A stretch of DNA of 64,000 nt from Affinundibacterium fentianense (GCF_018139545.1 NZ_JAGSPJ010000005.1:1-64000), one strand, 5' to 3'. Shown: positions 18,259-27,927, counted from the stretch's first letter. The notes: generated from the letters alone by a model not told the origin. A program made the numbers and translations.

Positions 18259-20490
18259 ATGTCAGAACACTTCGATGATGACGAGATATTGATTGAGGAA
18301 GACCTCGATACAGAAGCCTTGGCGAATATCTCGCAACGCACTTGGAAAATTGCTATCGTCGATGATGACGAAGACGTGCATCGTGCCACCGAATTTTCAT
18401 TGCTCGACGTCAAAATTTTGAATCGTCGCCTCGAATTCATTCACACCTATTCAAAAGCTGAAACACACGAACGATTTGCCGTTGAGTCGGACATCGCTGT
18501 TGTATTGCTCGACGTTGTAATGGAAACCGAGCATGCAGGTTTGGATCTCGTTTGTTTTATTCGCGATGAATTAAAGTGGCGCGACACGCGAATCATTTTG
18601 CGCACAGGACAACCAGGCTATGCGCCTGAAGAAGATGCAATTCGTGACTATGACATCAACGATTACAAAACAAAAAACGAATTAACACGTAAAAAATTAC
18701 TGACAGCACTAACAGCCGCGATTCGTTCCTATGACCAATTGAGGACGATCGAAGCGAGCCGTCGTGGTCTGCATCAAATCATTACATCAAGTGCGGCATT
18801 TTCCATGCAAGATGGGATTGAAGGATTCGCATCAGGCGTGATTACCCAAATTGCGGCCTTGTGTGGCGTACCCTCTGAGGGATTGCTTTGTGCCCAATGC
18901 GATGAAGCACTGCAATTTGACAATAGCTTTCGCTATAGCGTGATTGCTTCGGCTGGCCACTATCGAAGTTTGATGAATCGACCGATTGATGAGATCGATA
19001 ATCCCATTATTCGAGATTCTTTGCGACGCGCTCTGTCTGAACGTACCTCGCTGTTTGAGGAACATAACATGACCTTGTATTTTTCTGGTCGTGGTAAGCG
19101 TGCGATTGCTGCATTTATCGAACTACCCTATGCATTGTCGTCGATTGATCAACAGTTGCTTGAGATTTTTTGTTTTAATTTAGGTATCTGTTTAGACAAT
19201 CTTGGCTTGGTCAGTCAGTTAAAAAATTATGCATTTCGGGACCAACTATTATTGTTGCCCAATCGCTTAAAATTTATTGAGCAAATTGGCAGCGTGATTG
19301 ATCGACGTACGCCAGATCAAATGGTCGTACTCATCGACATCGATGATTTTGCCGAAATTAATGATGTTCTTGGACATCGGTACGGCGACCTTTTGTTGCG
19401 CGCTGTAGCCAACCGTTTGCAAAAGGCATTAGGCGAACAGGCGTTCTTGGCGCGTATCGGTGGAGATGTGTTTGGTTTGCTCGGCAGTATGCAAATGCTT
19501 CAGCCCGGCGAGTTGCAAAATTTATTTGTTGACCCTTTCATTATCGACGATACCTCGCATTCTGTTTCGATGTCGATGGGGATGGTAGCGTTGGATTCAT
19601 ATGCGCAATCAGGGGCCGATGTGTTAAAGGACGCGAGTATCGCCTTAAAACGTACAAAAGGTTATCAACGAGGATCACACACGCTCTTTACTCGCGAGAT
19701 GGGGATTGAGATTCGCGAGCGTGCGCTCTTGATGCAGCATTTACATAAGGCTTTTGATGCTGAGCGCCTTTACCTCATGTATCAGCCTCAGCTGGATTTG
19801 GTGCAACGACGGGTGATTGGGTTCGAAGCTTTGTTGCGGTGGCGTACAGATGATGGGCAGATGATCCCACCAACGGATTTTATTCCATTGGCTGAGCATT
19901 CAGGGCTGATCATTAGTCTAGGAGCTTGGGTTTTACGAACTGCTTGTTTCACGATGATGCAATTGCTCGAAAAAGGATTTCAGCTGGACCGGATTGCGGT
20001 GAATGTATCTGTCATTCAATTTCGTCAATCAGACTTTATTGGATTGGTTGAGAATGCATTGCGCGACAGTGGTTTGGCACCGCATTACCTAGAATTGGAG
20101 ATAACGGAGTCGGTCACGATGAGTGGTGCCGGGATGTTTGAAGAAGCGCTGGCAAGGTTAAAATCACTGGGTATTCAAATTGCGATTGATGATTTTGGTA
20201 CGGGATTTTCCTCTCTAAGTTACTTAGATAAACTGCCTGTTGATAGACTGAAAATTGATCGTGCATTCGTGACACAGATCGATACGCAAGGTGGACCAAG
20301 AATTGCGGAATTAATCACGCAATTGGGTAAGAAATTGGGCCTGAAAGTGATCGCTGAAGGAATTGAGAGCGAGCATCATCTCGATGTCTTGCGAAAAATG
20401 GGCTGCGATGAGGGGCAGGGATTTTTGATCGCACGCCCTATGTTGGAGAGTGCGATCGAGCCTTGGCTACGCGAGTGGAAGTCCTTGTAA
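18259..20490 (+). CDS. REC-DUF3369-GGDEF-EAL response regulator, probable c-di-GMP phosphodiesterase
   Basis: A 743-residue cytosolic regulator. The receiver domain (about 28-150) has acidic DDDEDV, the phosphoacceptor Asp in VVLLDVVMETEHAG, and the conserved Lys in DYKTKNE. DUF3369 covers about 160-330. The GGDEF domain (about 345-480) reads RIGGDVFG near 397-404, so the signature is broken (GGDVF) and cyclase activity is doubtful. The EAL domain (about 490-735) keeps FEALLRW near 521, LELEITES, and DDFGTGFSSLSYL near 644, so c-di-GMP hydrolysis is likely. The degenerate GGDEF may serve as a GTP sensor, as in other such hybrids. No partner kinase is adjacent. The start ATG follows GGGGGC. 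Confidence 0.9.
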   Translation: MSEHFDDDEILIEEDLDTEALANISQRTWKIAIVDDDEDVHRATEFSLLDVKILNRRLEFIHTYSKAETHERFAVESDIAVVLLDVVMETEHAGLDLVCFIRDELKWRDTRIILRTGQPGYAPEEDAIRDYDINDYKTKNELTRKKLLTALTAAIRSYDQLRTIEASRRGLHQIITSSAAFSMQDGIEGFASGVITQIAALCGVPSEGLLCAQCDEALQFDNSFRYSVIASAGHYRSLMNRPIDEIDNPIIRDSLRRALSERTSLFEEHNMTLYFSGRGKRAIAAFIELPYALSSIDQQLLEIFCFNLGICLDNLGLVSQLKNYAFRDQLLLLPNRLKFIEQIGSVIDRRTPDQMVVLIDIDDFAEINDVLGHRYGDLLLRAVANRLQKALGEQAFLARIGGDVFGLLGSMQMLQPGELQNLFVDPFIIDDTSHSVSMSMGMVALDSYAQSGADVLKDASIALKRTKGYQRGSHTLFTREMGIEIRERALLMQHLHKAFDAERLYLMYQPQLDLVQRRVIGFEALLRWRTDDGQMIPPTDFIPLAEHSGLIISLGAWVLRTACFTMMQLLEKGFQLDRIAVNVSVIQFRQSDFIGLVENALRDSGLAPHYLELEITESVTMSGAGMFEEALARLKSLGIQIAIDDFGTGFSSLSYLDKLPVDRLKIDRAFVTQIDTQGGPRIAELITQLGKKLGLKVIAEGIESEHHLDVLRKMGCDEGQGFLIARPMLESAIEPWLREWKSL

Positions 20491-20594
20491 ATCGCCTCGA
20501 TAGGTAGGCTGCGAAGATAAAATTTTGCGACCGCTTGTTGGCTAATGGCAGCGTTTCAACGTCTACCTAATCTCGACTGAAAACGGCGTTCGAT

Positions 20595-21311
20595 TTATCC
20601 TTTGCTCTCTAAATAGCTCCGGTATCCGTTGGCACGAAGTTCACATGCTGGGCATGTGCCACAGCCATGTCCCCAATCATGTAAGTGACCGCGCTCACCC
20701 AAATAACAGGTATGGGTATCTTGTCGAATCAAGTTGATCAGGGCAGTACCGCCGAGACGTTCTGCTAAGTGCCAAGAATCGGCTTTGTCAATCCACATTA
20801 AAGGGGTTTCGATATTGAGACGAGTCGCCATTCCCAAATTGATTGCTACCTGCAATGCTTTCAAGCTATCGTCCCGACAATCTGGATATCCAGAAAAGTC
20901 GGTTTCGCACATCCCACCTACTAGTACAGTGGCTTGACGGCGGAAGGCAAGCGTTGCCGCAGTCAGCATAAACATCAAATTGCGACCAGGAACGAAGGTA
21001 TTTGGCAAGCCATTCTCTTGCATTTCTATGGCGATATTTTCTGTCATCGCAGTGCGAGATAATTGGGAAATTAGGCTAAGGTCAAGTAAATGATCCTCTC
21101 CTAATCCTTCGTTCCATTCAGGCTTGAGCTTACGCATTTTTTCTAACAATTGAGGACGCATAGTCAATTCAATAGCATGCCGTTGTCCATAGTCAAAACC
21201 GACTGTTTCAACCTTGTGATAACGTTCTAATGCCCAAGCTAGACAGGTTGTCGAGTCTTGACCGCCACTAAATAGGACGAGTGCTCGTTGCTTCATTTTG
21301 CTAGTTATCAT
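20595..21311 (-). CDS. queC: 7-cyano-7-deazaguanine synthase
   Basis: A 238-residue enzyme converting 7-carboxy-7-deazaguanine to preQ0 with ATP and ammonia, on the queuosine pathway. The PP-loop is [18 protein letters not shown] near residues 11-28. The C-terminal zinc site is visible as CYLGERG...[17 protein letters not shown] second in-frame ATG at 21296 gives the more usual start ([12 protein letters not shown]); neither has a strong Shine-Dalgarno sequence. No other que gene is in the window. Confidence 0.95.
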   Translation of the reverse strand: MITSKMKQRALVLFSGGQDSTTCLAWALERYHKVETVGFDYGQRHAIELTMRPQLLEKMRKLKPEWNEGLGEDHLLDLSLISQLSRTAMTENIAIEMQENGLPNTFVPGRNLMFMLTAATLAFRRQATVLVGGMCETDFSGYPDCRDDSLKALQVAINLGMATRLNIETPLMWIDKADSWHLAERLGGTALINLIRQDTHTCYLGERGHLHDWGHGCGTCPACELRANGYRSYLESKG

Positions 21312-21406
21312 ATTGGATTATTCGTTGTTTATTCACTGTCTGTTGGATTGCATATCGTTCGGAGATCGAACAAAGGATAGCTCGAACCGAGCCATTGCAA
21401 GAGGGG

Positions 21407-22225
21407 CTAGCGTTGAACGCTGATAATCTTTTGTTCTAGCAAATCGCCATTGCCGTCTTGAAATCGAATTCGGACAGGGTAATAGTCTAACTCAGTTGCT
21501 AGCCACAGGTCTAATTGCTGCCCCTGTGCATCGGCAGGTGGTGCTTTGCGAATATGCATGACTTTCAGTTCCCCAATTGCGGTATCGAGTTTGTCAAAAT
21601 CGAGGACTTTAAAACTCCAAGGATCAGCGTCACGCGTTCCAGCGACCAGCATATTCCACTCTTTTCCGATTTGAACCTGCTCTCCTGCCGCACGTGCAAA
21701 CCCGACCAATTGCCAAGTCACACTGAGTCGGTCTTGCTCCCCACCTTGGAGCGGGTAATGCAGGTCTGACTCAGAGAAACGGAGGGTTTTTGTTTGCCGA
21801 TCAAAGTAAGTGATTGTCTCGTTTCGACGAAATCGCTTTTCTGAGAAACGTTCTGGACTCAATCCCGATGTCTTGATTTGACCTTGACTACGACTCTGCA
21901 GAATCTTTCCAAATAAAGCAACTTTCGTTTCAGAACTTAATTGATATTGCTTGCCCGTTTCGCTACTTTCGCTCCATTTCCAACTGATTTTCGCTTCGCC
22001 ACTGACCGGTATTCCCTTCTGACTTGATTTTAAGCTATAAACCAATTCAACATTGGGTGCTAGATTCCAGTTTTGCGCACTTGCGTGACACGACAGCGAC
22101 GCGGCGTAGACGCAGAGCAGTAGAGATAAAGTAGGGAAATGAAGCCAAGTCTGCACCGACGTTTTAGCTGGCTGTATTGATTTTTTGCTTAAGTGAAATA
22201 ACGCTTTGATTCGTGACATTACCAT
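21407..22225 (-). CDS. DUF3108 domain-containing exported protein (second copy)
   Basis: A periplasmic-type protein with a hydrophobic export signal (FPTLSLLLCVYAASLSCHASA) after a long basic N-terminus. The rest is the DUF3108 beta-rich domain (LAPNVELVYSLKSSQKGIPVSGEAKISWKW...FDRQTKTLRFSE...DLWLATELDYYPVRIRFQDGNG). Starting at ATG 22225 it overlaps the preceding gene by 62 bases. A GTG at 22156 would avoid the overlap and place the signal peptide directly at the N-terminus, but lacks a good ribosome site. The function is unknown. It is a paralogue of the upstream gene product. Confidence 0.82.
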   Translation of the reverse strand: MVMSRIKALFHLSKKSIQPAKTSVQTWLHFPTLSLLLCVYAASLSCHASAQNWNLAPNVELVYSLKSSQKGIPVSGEAKISWKWSESSETGKQYQLSSETKVALFGKILQSRSQGQIKTSGLSPERFSEKRFRRNETITYFDRQTKTLRFSESDLHYPLQGGEQDRLSVTWQLVGFARAAGEQVQIGKEWNMLVAGTRDADPWSFKVLDFDKLDTAIGELKVMHIRKAPPADAQGQQLDLWLATELDYYPVRIRFQDGNGDLLEQKIISVQR

Positions 22226-23273
22226 TGCTTTCTGTATTGCGAATTTGTACCGGATACCATCCTAATGACGGTGCCAGCCAGATATCGAGCTGGGAGTTAT
22301 AGGCACCCGATTTGGGCGGTCTCGATATGTGTATTGTTTTTAATTTTTCCGAATTTCCTACGAGCTTGCTGTGGATGTCTTCTTCACCCACCACTTGAAA
22401 TAAAAAGGGACTCGCGTCTTTTCCCTCGGCGACCTGTATTGAAAACGTCCTTCCAGGCGCAAGTTGAGTCGGATCTGCGTACCCTATTGCAGCCAATTGA
22501 ATTAAGATGCTAGCGGCATCTTGTGCTCCGTTTTCCATTGATACCGTCTTGTTCGATGCCGAGAAGCTGATTGTTTTGTCCACGTGATTAAAATGTATTG
22601 CGGTTGTTGCACGGTTCCGTCGTTGATCTTGGCTGGTTGAAGGCATTAATCCAAAAATATCGATCACGCCTTCACTTTGGATCGTTAATAGATTTAGCGT
22701 TGTGATGAGTAAATTGATGCCGACTTCGATCGAAATCTTGTATTTCCCATTGTAACGTTCCCAATGTATGCTACCAACGCCTGTCGTTGGTTCACCGTTG
22801 ACCTTGGTGTGCGTCACTTCGAGTTGCATTTCAGCAGACTCTGGTACCCGTAGTCGGAATTCCGGTGCGCTCGTAGTCTCTGCGCTCGTGTCGGATTTCA
22901 TTTCTAGATTTGTGTCAGTTGCAATTGCTTCACTGCTGGTCTCAGTAGCAAGGGGGGACTGTTCAAGCGGCGTTTCAACTTGTGTTGTGGGCAGCACATC
23001 TGTCTTAGGAGTTGAGATGGGCTTGTTCTGTTTTTTCTTACTGGGAGAGGAAGCCAGTACAGATTCGTTCGATGGGGATGGCGTCGATATGGTCTGCAAG
23101 TTAACTCGAATGGGCGCAGGCGTTTCTAAATTTGCCTGAGGCGTCCATTCTTTCCAGCTTGCGGACTCTAATAAAACGATATGCAGTAAGATAGTGACCA
23201 GTACAAATAACCAAGTACTGGGTTTGGTCCATTGGTTGGAAAAATAGCGAGATAGAAAATGCTTGTTCATCAT
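22164..23273 (-). CDS. DUF3108 domain-containing protein with TonB-like N-terminus (first copy)
   Basis: A 369-residue inner-membrane-anchored protein. One membrane segment (WLFVLVTILLHIVLLE, about 21-36) is followed by a Pro/Ser/Thr-rich periplasmic linker of about 90 residues, then the DUF3108 domain (about 145-365: LEVTHTKVNGEPTTGVGSIHWERYNGKYKISIE...HFNHVDKTISFSASN...LDIWLAPSLGWYPVQIRNTESNG). The TM-plus-Pro-rich N-terminus resembles TonB-type spanning proteins. The domain function is unknown. It is cotranscribed with the shorter paralogue downstream. Confidence 0.85.
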   Translation of the reverse strand: MMNKHFLSRYFSNQWTKPSTWLFVLVTILLHIVLLESASWKEWTPQANLETPAPIRVNLQTISTPSPSNESVLASSPSKKKQNKPISTPKTDVLPTTQVETPLEQSPLATETSSEAIATDTNLEMKSDTSAETTSAPEFRLRVPESAEMQLEVTHTKVNGEPTTGVGSIHWERYNGKYKISIEVGINLLITTLNLLTIQSEGVIDIFGLMPSTSQDQRRNRATTAIHFNHVDKTISFSASNKTVSMENGAQDAASILIQLAAIGYADPTQLAPGRTFSIQVAEGKDASPFLFQVVGEEDIHSKLVGNSEKLKTIHISRPPKSGAYNSQLDIWLAPSLGWYPVQIRNTESNGNVTNQSVISLKQKINTAS

Positions 23274-23420
23274 GATAGTGTAATCGTTCTGCTGTAATCT
23301 TGCGAATTGGGTTGACGTGTGAATTCCATTTTTGGGCGCGTTTTATGATTGTTAGTGACTGAAAATACTTTAAAACAGACTTAATCTCGATATTGACTTT
23401 AGAAACTAGGAGGAGTCCAA

Positions 23421-24308
23421 ATGCAAAATCCGTTTCAACAAGCAGGTTCGCACGTGAATGACCCATTAGGATTTGTCAAAAAAATATGGGGAGACATGCA
23501 GCTTCCGGGGATGGTAACGCCAACTCTATCTGTCGATGAGCTCGATAAGCAGATTCAAGATTTGAAGACAGTCGAATCGTGGCTCACTGTGAATATGAAT
23601 ATGTTGAAAGGAACGATTCAAGCTCTCGAAGTGCAAAGAGCAACGATTGCAGCCCTGAAAGCAATGGGCGAGAGCTTTGCACAGACGAGTTCACGTGCGG
23701 AGTCAGCAAACGGTTCTCACTTTGGTACTGCTGGGCAATCGCCTTCTGCGTCACCCCACGCAACGTGGCCCATGCATGCTCAAGCTGCGGAGCCAAGTGT
23801 GGAAGAGAACGAGGAGGATGAGGAGTTGGATGAACTCGATGACGTTGATGCGCCGATCGAATCGCTGGATGCGGCTAAGGAAGAGGTGGACAGCGCGACA
23901 GATAAACCGGTCAAAACTGCTCAAGCGAGTACAGCGGAAGGTTTTCAAAGTCCCGCCGCATGGTGGACGCTATTGCAAGATCAATTCAAACAGGCATTGT
24001 CGAATGCGCTGAAAGACGAATCAGATACAGACAAAGCTGATGATATAACCGCCGGCTCCGACGAAAAAGCGCCATCGAAGCCACGCGCGAAGCGTTCACC
24101 GATGAATGCTAAAGGGCAAAGCAAGAGTACGGTTACGGCGAAATCGAGCACGGCGAAGGGAGTATCAAAAGCTGTGGCGAAGATTCCAAAAGCCCAGCAG
24201 AAAATCGAACCTGGCAAGAAACCCACTGGAACAACAAAACCTCGAGCCAAGCCAAAATCAACAAAGTCAGTACAGGGTGGCGTGCGTCAGACTCGCCAAT
24301 CCAACTAG
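23421..24308 (+). CDS. phaM: PhaM-family polyhydroxyalkanoate granule protein
   Basis: A 295-residue protein with the conserved PhaM N-terminus: DPLGFVKKIWGDMQLPGMVTP, then TLSVDELDKQIQDLKTVESWLTVNMNMLKGTIQALEVQRATI (residues about 14-90). The middle is acidic (ENEEDEELDELDDVD). The C-terminus (about 215-295) is rich in Lys, Ala and Pro like a histone tail. In Ralstonia eutropha, PhaM activates PHB synthase PhaC and tethers granules to the nucleoid through such a tail. The ATG follows AGGAGG with good spacing. No pha biosynthesis gene is nearby. This indicates that the organism stores PHB. Confidence 0.9.
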   Translation: MQNPFQQAGSHVNDPLGFVKKIWGDMQLPGMVTPTLSVDELDKQIQDLKTVESWLTVNMNMLKGTIQALEVQRATIAALKAMGESFAQTSSRAESANGSHFGTAGQSPSASPHATWPMHAQAAEPSVEENEEDEELDELDDVDAPIESLDAAKEEVDSATDKPVKTAQASTAEGFQSPAAWWTLLQDQFKQALSNALKDESDTDKADDITAGSDEKAPSKPRAKRSPMNAKGQSKSTVTAKSSTAKGVSKAVAKIPKAQQKIEPGKKPTGTTKPRAKPKSTKSVQGGVRQTRQSN

Positions 24309-24340
24309 ATAGAGTCCGCCATTCGGCAATTTAGTGTGCT

Positions 24341-24376
24341 GTTCATTCACGGAAGCCCTGACTTCCGTGAATGAAC
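24341..24376. terminator. Perfect 15-bp hairpin between convergent phaM and gpx
   Basis: GTTCATTCACGGAAG (24341-24355) pairs exactly with CTTCCGTGAATGAAC (24362-24376) around the loop CCCTGA. It lies between two convergent genes. The flanking T-tracts are weak, so it is a probable bidirectional terminator or transcript-end stabiliser. Confidence 0.7.
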
Positions 24377-24436
24377 AACTTTCTCGTGTGATAGTGCCGG
24401 TGCAGTATCGAAAACGACGGATACGAGGTAAAACCG

Positions 24437-25003
24437 CTATTCCGCGAGTGCTTTTTCTATCGCTGCCACCAAACCCTTGTTTTCTGGTGTCGTAGTGCTT
24501 GCATAGGCGCTCAATACTTTGCCGTTACGATCGATCAAGTATTTGTAAAAATTCCACTTCGGGGTTGTCCCCGTTGCTTTGATCAACTGTGCGTAGAAGG
24601 GGTTGACATCGTTGCCACTGACAGAAGATTTCGCGAACATCGGGAATTTGACTCCGTAGGTGTTGAAACAAAAGTCGGCGATTTCCTTGCTCGTCCCCGG
24701 TTCCTGTTTACCAAAATCATTGGAAGGGAAACCCAGCACGACTAGTCCACGGTCCTTGTATTTAGCGTAGAGCGCTTCGAGCCCCTCATATTGTTTTGTG
24801 AATCCGCAATAGCTAGCTGTATTGACGACGAGTGCAACTTTTCCTTGATATTGACAAAGATTTTGTGGCGCCTCGTCTTGTAAGCGATTAAAGCTATGTT
24901 GTAAGACCTGAGGACAACTATTATTGCTAGCTGGCGCCTGTGCATGGCTATGAACGGCAAACGAACATAGTGCAAGCGCGAGCAGCTTATTGAATGTAGA
25001 CAT
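24437..25003 (-). CDS. Glutathione peroxidase, exported
   Basis: A 188-residue thiol peroxidase reducing hydroperoxides. The catalytic Cys is in VVNTASYCGFTKQY, the Gln in PSNDFGKQEPG, and the Trp in TPKWNFYKYLID, completing the Cys-Gln-Trp triad. A signal peptide (LLALALCSFAVHSHA) places it in the periplasm, unlike the cytosolic E. coli BtuE. ATG 25003 is preferred over 25009 because AAGGA lies six bases upstream of it and abuts the other. Despite the name, Cys-type family members often use thioredoxin as reductant. Confidence 0.92.
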   Translation of the reverse strand: MSTFNKLLALALCSFAVHSHAQAPASNNSCPQVLQHSFNRLQDEAPQNLCQYQGKVALVVNTASYCGFTKQYEGLEALYAKYKDRGLVVLGFPSNDFGKQEPGTSKEIADFCFNTYGVKFPMFAKSSVSGNDVNPFYAQLIKATGTTPKWNFYKYLIDRNGKVLSAYASTTTPENKGLVAAIEKALAE

Positions 25004-25326
25004 GGTCATTCCTTCATTGATGAGCTAGTGGGATTTGCTGAAAATGTCGAACAGAGTTTGTGTTCGTTTCGCATGGTAACGCAATATTTTGGTCTTTGCT
25101 GCGGGTTGCCCAAACTGTGCAGGCAAGGTAAAGTGGTCGCGACTCGCGGAGTAGGGTGAAGTTTGCTGGATCCCAGTTTGTCGTGAGAGGATTTCGTTCT
25201 AGATGGTTTACAGCTTGCTAGGGCAAATATGGGTAGTCGGCGCATACTTGTTTTGAGTCGATTCATTGTGTTTATCGGGACATTTTGAATCCAAAATTTT
25301 TGTTTATTTTTTTATGAAAATTCTTT
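25004..25326. other. Divergent intergenic region, gpx / hldC
   Basis: This 323-base stretch lies between divergent genes. A minus-strand open frame over 25006-25266 has no ribosome site and no family resemblance, and I regard it as noncoding. No hairpin or clear promoter pair stands out; the T-rich segment at 25290-25325 precedes hldC. Confidence 0.35.
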
Positions 25327-25812
25327 ATGCCTGATTTTGAGAATAAAGTTTGTGAGCGCGAACAATTGCTTGATCGTGTTAAGGCACTCGCGAAACCCGT
25401 TGTCCTGACCAATGGCGTATTTGACTTATTGCATCGTGGCCACGTCACTTATTTAGCGCAGGCTCGAGCGTTAGGGGCATCGCTCATCGTGGCCGTGAAT
25501 ACAGATGCATCCGTACGTCGACTAGGCAAAGGCGAGGAAAGACCAATTAATAGCTGCGAAGACAGGATGGCGGTGTTAGCTGCGTTGGCAGCAGTGGATT
25601 TGGTCGTTGCTTTCGATGAAGACACAGCGTTGGAAACCGTTCTTATTGCCAAACCAGATTTATATGTCAAAGGTGGTGATTACGAAATGCATACGATCCC
25701 CGAAGGGAAAGCAGTTTTGGCTTACGGCGGGAAAGTACAGGCGATTCATTTCGAGCATGATCGATCGACCACAAAGACGCTACAAAAAATGCGTCAAACT
25801 CCGCAAACATAA
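25327..25812 (+). CDS. hldC: D-glycero-beta-D-manno-heptose 1-phosphate adenylyltransferase
   Basis: A 161-residue nucleotidyltransferase (also called RfaE2) making ADP-heptose for the lipopolysaccharide inner core. It shows VLTNGVFDLLHRGHVTYL (HxGH motif, residues about 27-44), INSCEDRMAVLAAL, and DLYVKGGDYEMHTIPEG. This is the adenylyltransferase half only; the kinase half of E. coli HldE is absent, as is usual in betaproteobacteria where HldA is separate. No other LPS gene is adjacent. Confidence 0.93.
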   Translation: MPDFENKVCEREQLLDRVKALAKPVVLTNGVFDLLHRGHVTYLAQARALGASLIVAVNTDASVRRLGKGEERPINSCEDRMAVLAALAAVDLVVAFDEDTALETVLIAKPDLYVKGGDYEMHTIPEGKAVLAYGGKVQAIHFEHDRSTTKTLQKMRQTPQT

Positions 25813-25981
25813 AACACAAAGATACTGTCGGAATCTGGCACAAATGCTGCCGTTTGGCGCTCGGCTCAGGTAATATTTTGAAGCATGGTGCTCGCGTCAA
25901 TAAGATGTAAAAATTGGCATAGAGAATACGCGATTTCGTCATCCTCATCTTCTTTTTTCTAGTTATGTTGGTAAGTCAATT

Positions 25982-26743
25982 ATGGAACAGGTAAAAGCCA
26001 TGCTGGCCGCGTTACGTGAGAATTACTTGCGTGACCTACCTAGCCATATCGATGAAATTGAACAGTTGTTGCTGGAGCTGGAACGCGAGGGCTTCCAACT
26101 GTCTTTGTGTCGAGAGTTATATCGTCAGGTACATAGCCTGAAAGGAAGCGGCGGCACATATGGTATGAATTTTATTAGTGATATTTGCCATCCAATGGAA
26201 GATTTATTGAGCCATTTGATTGAGCATCCGCAGCAATTACAACAAGGTGTGATTGGTACAGCACTAGAATATGTCGATTTGATACGTAAAGCTTGTTTTA
26301 GCTATTCTGTTAACCTTGAGCCGAGTCAAGAACTCAAACTTAGCTTGCATGCGTTAAGGCAACGCGCTTCAAAAAGTCGCTATTCCGCGTTGATCGTTGA
26401 ATCGTCAGAGGTGGTAGTTGGAATATTGCGAGAAGTTTTACTCGATGAAGGTTTTCGGGTTGAAGTCGTTCACGATGGCTACCTCGCCTTGGGACGAGCA
26501 CTCTCAGAGCCTTTTGATTTGTTGGTAAGTGGATTGGAAGTACCACGTTTGAATGGACTTGCATTGATTAGTGCGATTCAAAAATCAGGGATTCGCAGTG
26601 GCAAAACGAAAACCTTGCTTTTGACGACATCGGATCACCTCGATCATCAAGTGCATCCTGATTTCCTCCTACGCAAAAATGCCGAATTGAAGCGTAATTT
26701 TAGGGCATGTGTCGCGGATTTACTCGCAAAAGCTGTACACTGA
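25982..26743 (+). CDS. Hpt domain fused to a pseudo-receiver
   Basis: A 253-residue protein. Residues 1-120 form an Hpt domain with the phosphorylatable His51 in YRQVHSLKGSGGTYGM. Residues about 131-250 have the fold pattern of a CheY receiver, but the acidic pocket reads ALIVESSEVV and the phosphoacceptor position in FDLLVSGLEVPRLNG is Gly instead of Asp, so phosphorylation there is not expected. It lies next to and convergent with cheB, the last gene of the chemotaxis operon. Possible roles are a phosphate sink or shuttle for CheA-linked signalling, or part of another phosphorelay; neither is shown. Confidence 0.8.
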   Translation: MEQVKAMLAALRENYLRDLPSHIDEIEQLLLELEREGFQLSLCRELYRQVHSLKGSGGTYGMNFISDICHPMEDLLSHLIEHPQQLQQGVIGTALEYVDLIRKACFSYSVNLEPSQELKLSLHALRQRASKSRYSALIVESSEVVVGILREVLLDEGFRVEVVHDGYLALGRALSEPFDLLVSGLEVPRLNGLALISAIQKSGIRSGKTKTLLLTTSDHLDHQVHPDFLLRKNAELKRNFRACVADLLAKAVH

Positions 26744-26802
26744 CCAGTCGTCCTTGCGCCTTCTTATTGTCGTTGATTTGAAATACTCGGGATGCGAGTG
26801 GA

Positions 26803-27927
26803 TTATCGATTGCCATACACTTCGATTAGTTGGGCGATCGTGTCGAGAGGGACAATCTTATCGACTGCGCCCAATTTCACGGCTTCCTTTGGCATTCCAT
26901 AAACGACGCAAGTCTTTTCATCTTGAGCGATTGTTTCCGCTCCCGCATCATGCATATCACGCATACCTAATGCACCGTCATCACCCATGCCTGTCATCAT
27001 GATGCCAAGGGCATTGCGCCCCGCACATTTAGCCACCGAGCGGAATAATACATTGACCGAAGGTCGGTGGCGATTGACGGGCGGCGCATCGAGAATTTCA
27101 ACATGGTATTGGGCGCCACTTCGTTTTACCTGCATATGCCTGCCGCCAGGTGCGATCAGAGCTCGCCCCGGAATAACGCGGTCGCCATTTTTTGCTTCTA
27201 TGACTTCGACCGCACAAATTTTGTTCAAGCGTTCTGCAAATGCAGCGGTAAATTTCTCGGGCATGTGTTGCACGATCACTATTCCTGGCGCGGTCCTTGA
27301 AAGCTGTGTCAATACCAGTTCCAAGGCTTGCGTTCCGCCTGTCGACGTTCCAATTGCGACCAACTTATCGGTCGTGACTGCCATTGCAGATGTTGCGTGA
27401 ATGTCGAGTGCAGGAATGACTTCGTCGATATTGATTTTGATGCTCGGATACGCAGTATTCGTGGTCGGTGTTGATAGAGTATGGATGGGTGCCGTGGCAT
27501 GCATCGCTCGTATTGGACGTAAGTTGGCGCCCGCAGCAGCCTTCACGGCTTGCACGATGTCACCTGCATCAAGTTCCAAAAAATTCTTTAAACCAGCCTT
27601 AGGTTTGGTGACAATTGCGACCGCCCCCGCAGCTAGTGCTTGCATCGAAGTTGCTGCACCTTTCTCTGTTAAAGTAGAACAAATAATCACGGGCGTTGGA
27701 CGAATTGCCATAATCTTTTTGAGAAAAGTAATCCCGTCCATGCGTGGCATTTCGACGTCGAGAACAATGACATCTGGCCAGTTCGAGTTCAACTTATCCA
27801 TCGCAAAAATGGGATCAGATGCAGATGCAATCACTTCAATGCTGTCGTCTTTTCCTAATAGTGCAGTCAATACTTGACGTACCACGGCAGAATCGTCAAC
27901 CAGCATCACTTTGGTTTTTGCTTTCAC
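26803..27927 (-). CDS. cheB: Chemotaxis protein-glutamate methylesterase/glutaminase CheB
   Basis: A 374-residue two-domain enzyme removing methyl groups from chemoreceptors. The receiver (1-125) has DDSAVVRQ and the phosphoacceptor Asp57 in [13 protein letters not shown]. The methylesterase (about 185-370) shows the catalytic Ser in [13 protein letters not shown], His in [12 protein letters not shown], and Asp in [15 protein letters not shown]. Translation starts at GTG 27927, which shares its first base with the cheD TAG stop (TAGTG), indicating coupling. It is the last gene of the operon. Confidence 0.95.
   Translation of the reverse strand: MKAKTKVMLVDDSAVVRQVLTALLGKDDSIEVIASASDPIFAMDKLNSNWPDVIVLDVEMPRMDGITFLKKIMAIRPTPVIICSTLTEKGAATSMQALAAGAVAIVTKPKAGLKNFLELDAGDIVQAVKAAAGANLRPIRAMHATAPIHTLSTPTTNTAYPSIKINIDEVIPALDIHATSAMAVTTDKLVAIGTSTGGTQALELVLTQLSRTAPGIVIVQHMPEKFTAAFAERLNKICAVEVIEAKNGDRVIPGRALIAPGGRHMQVKRSGAQYHVEILDAPPVNRHRPSVNVLFRSVAKCAGRNALGIMMTGMGDDGALGMRDMHDAGAETIAQDEKTCVVYGMPKEAVKLGAVDKIVPLDTIAQLIEVYGNR

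Noticed and set aside
25006-25266. 86-codon minus-strand frame upstream of the peroxidase gene
   Set aside because: Composition looks noncoding, there is no ribosome site, and it would occupy the divergent promoter region.
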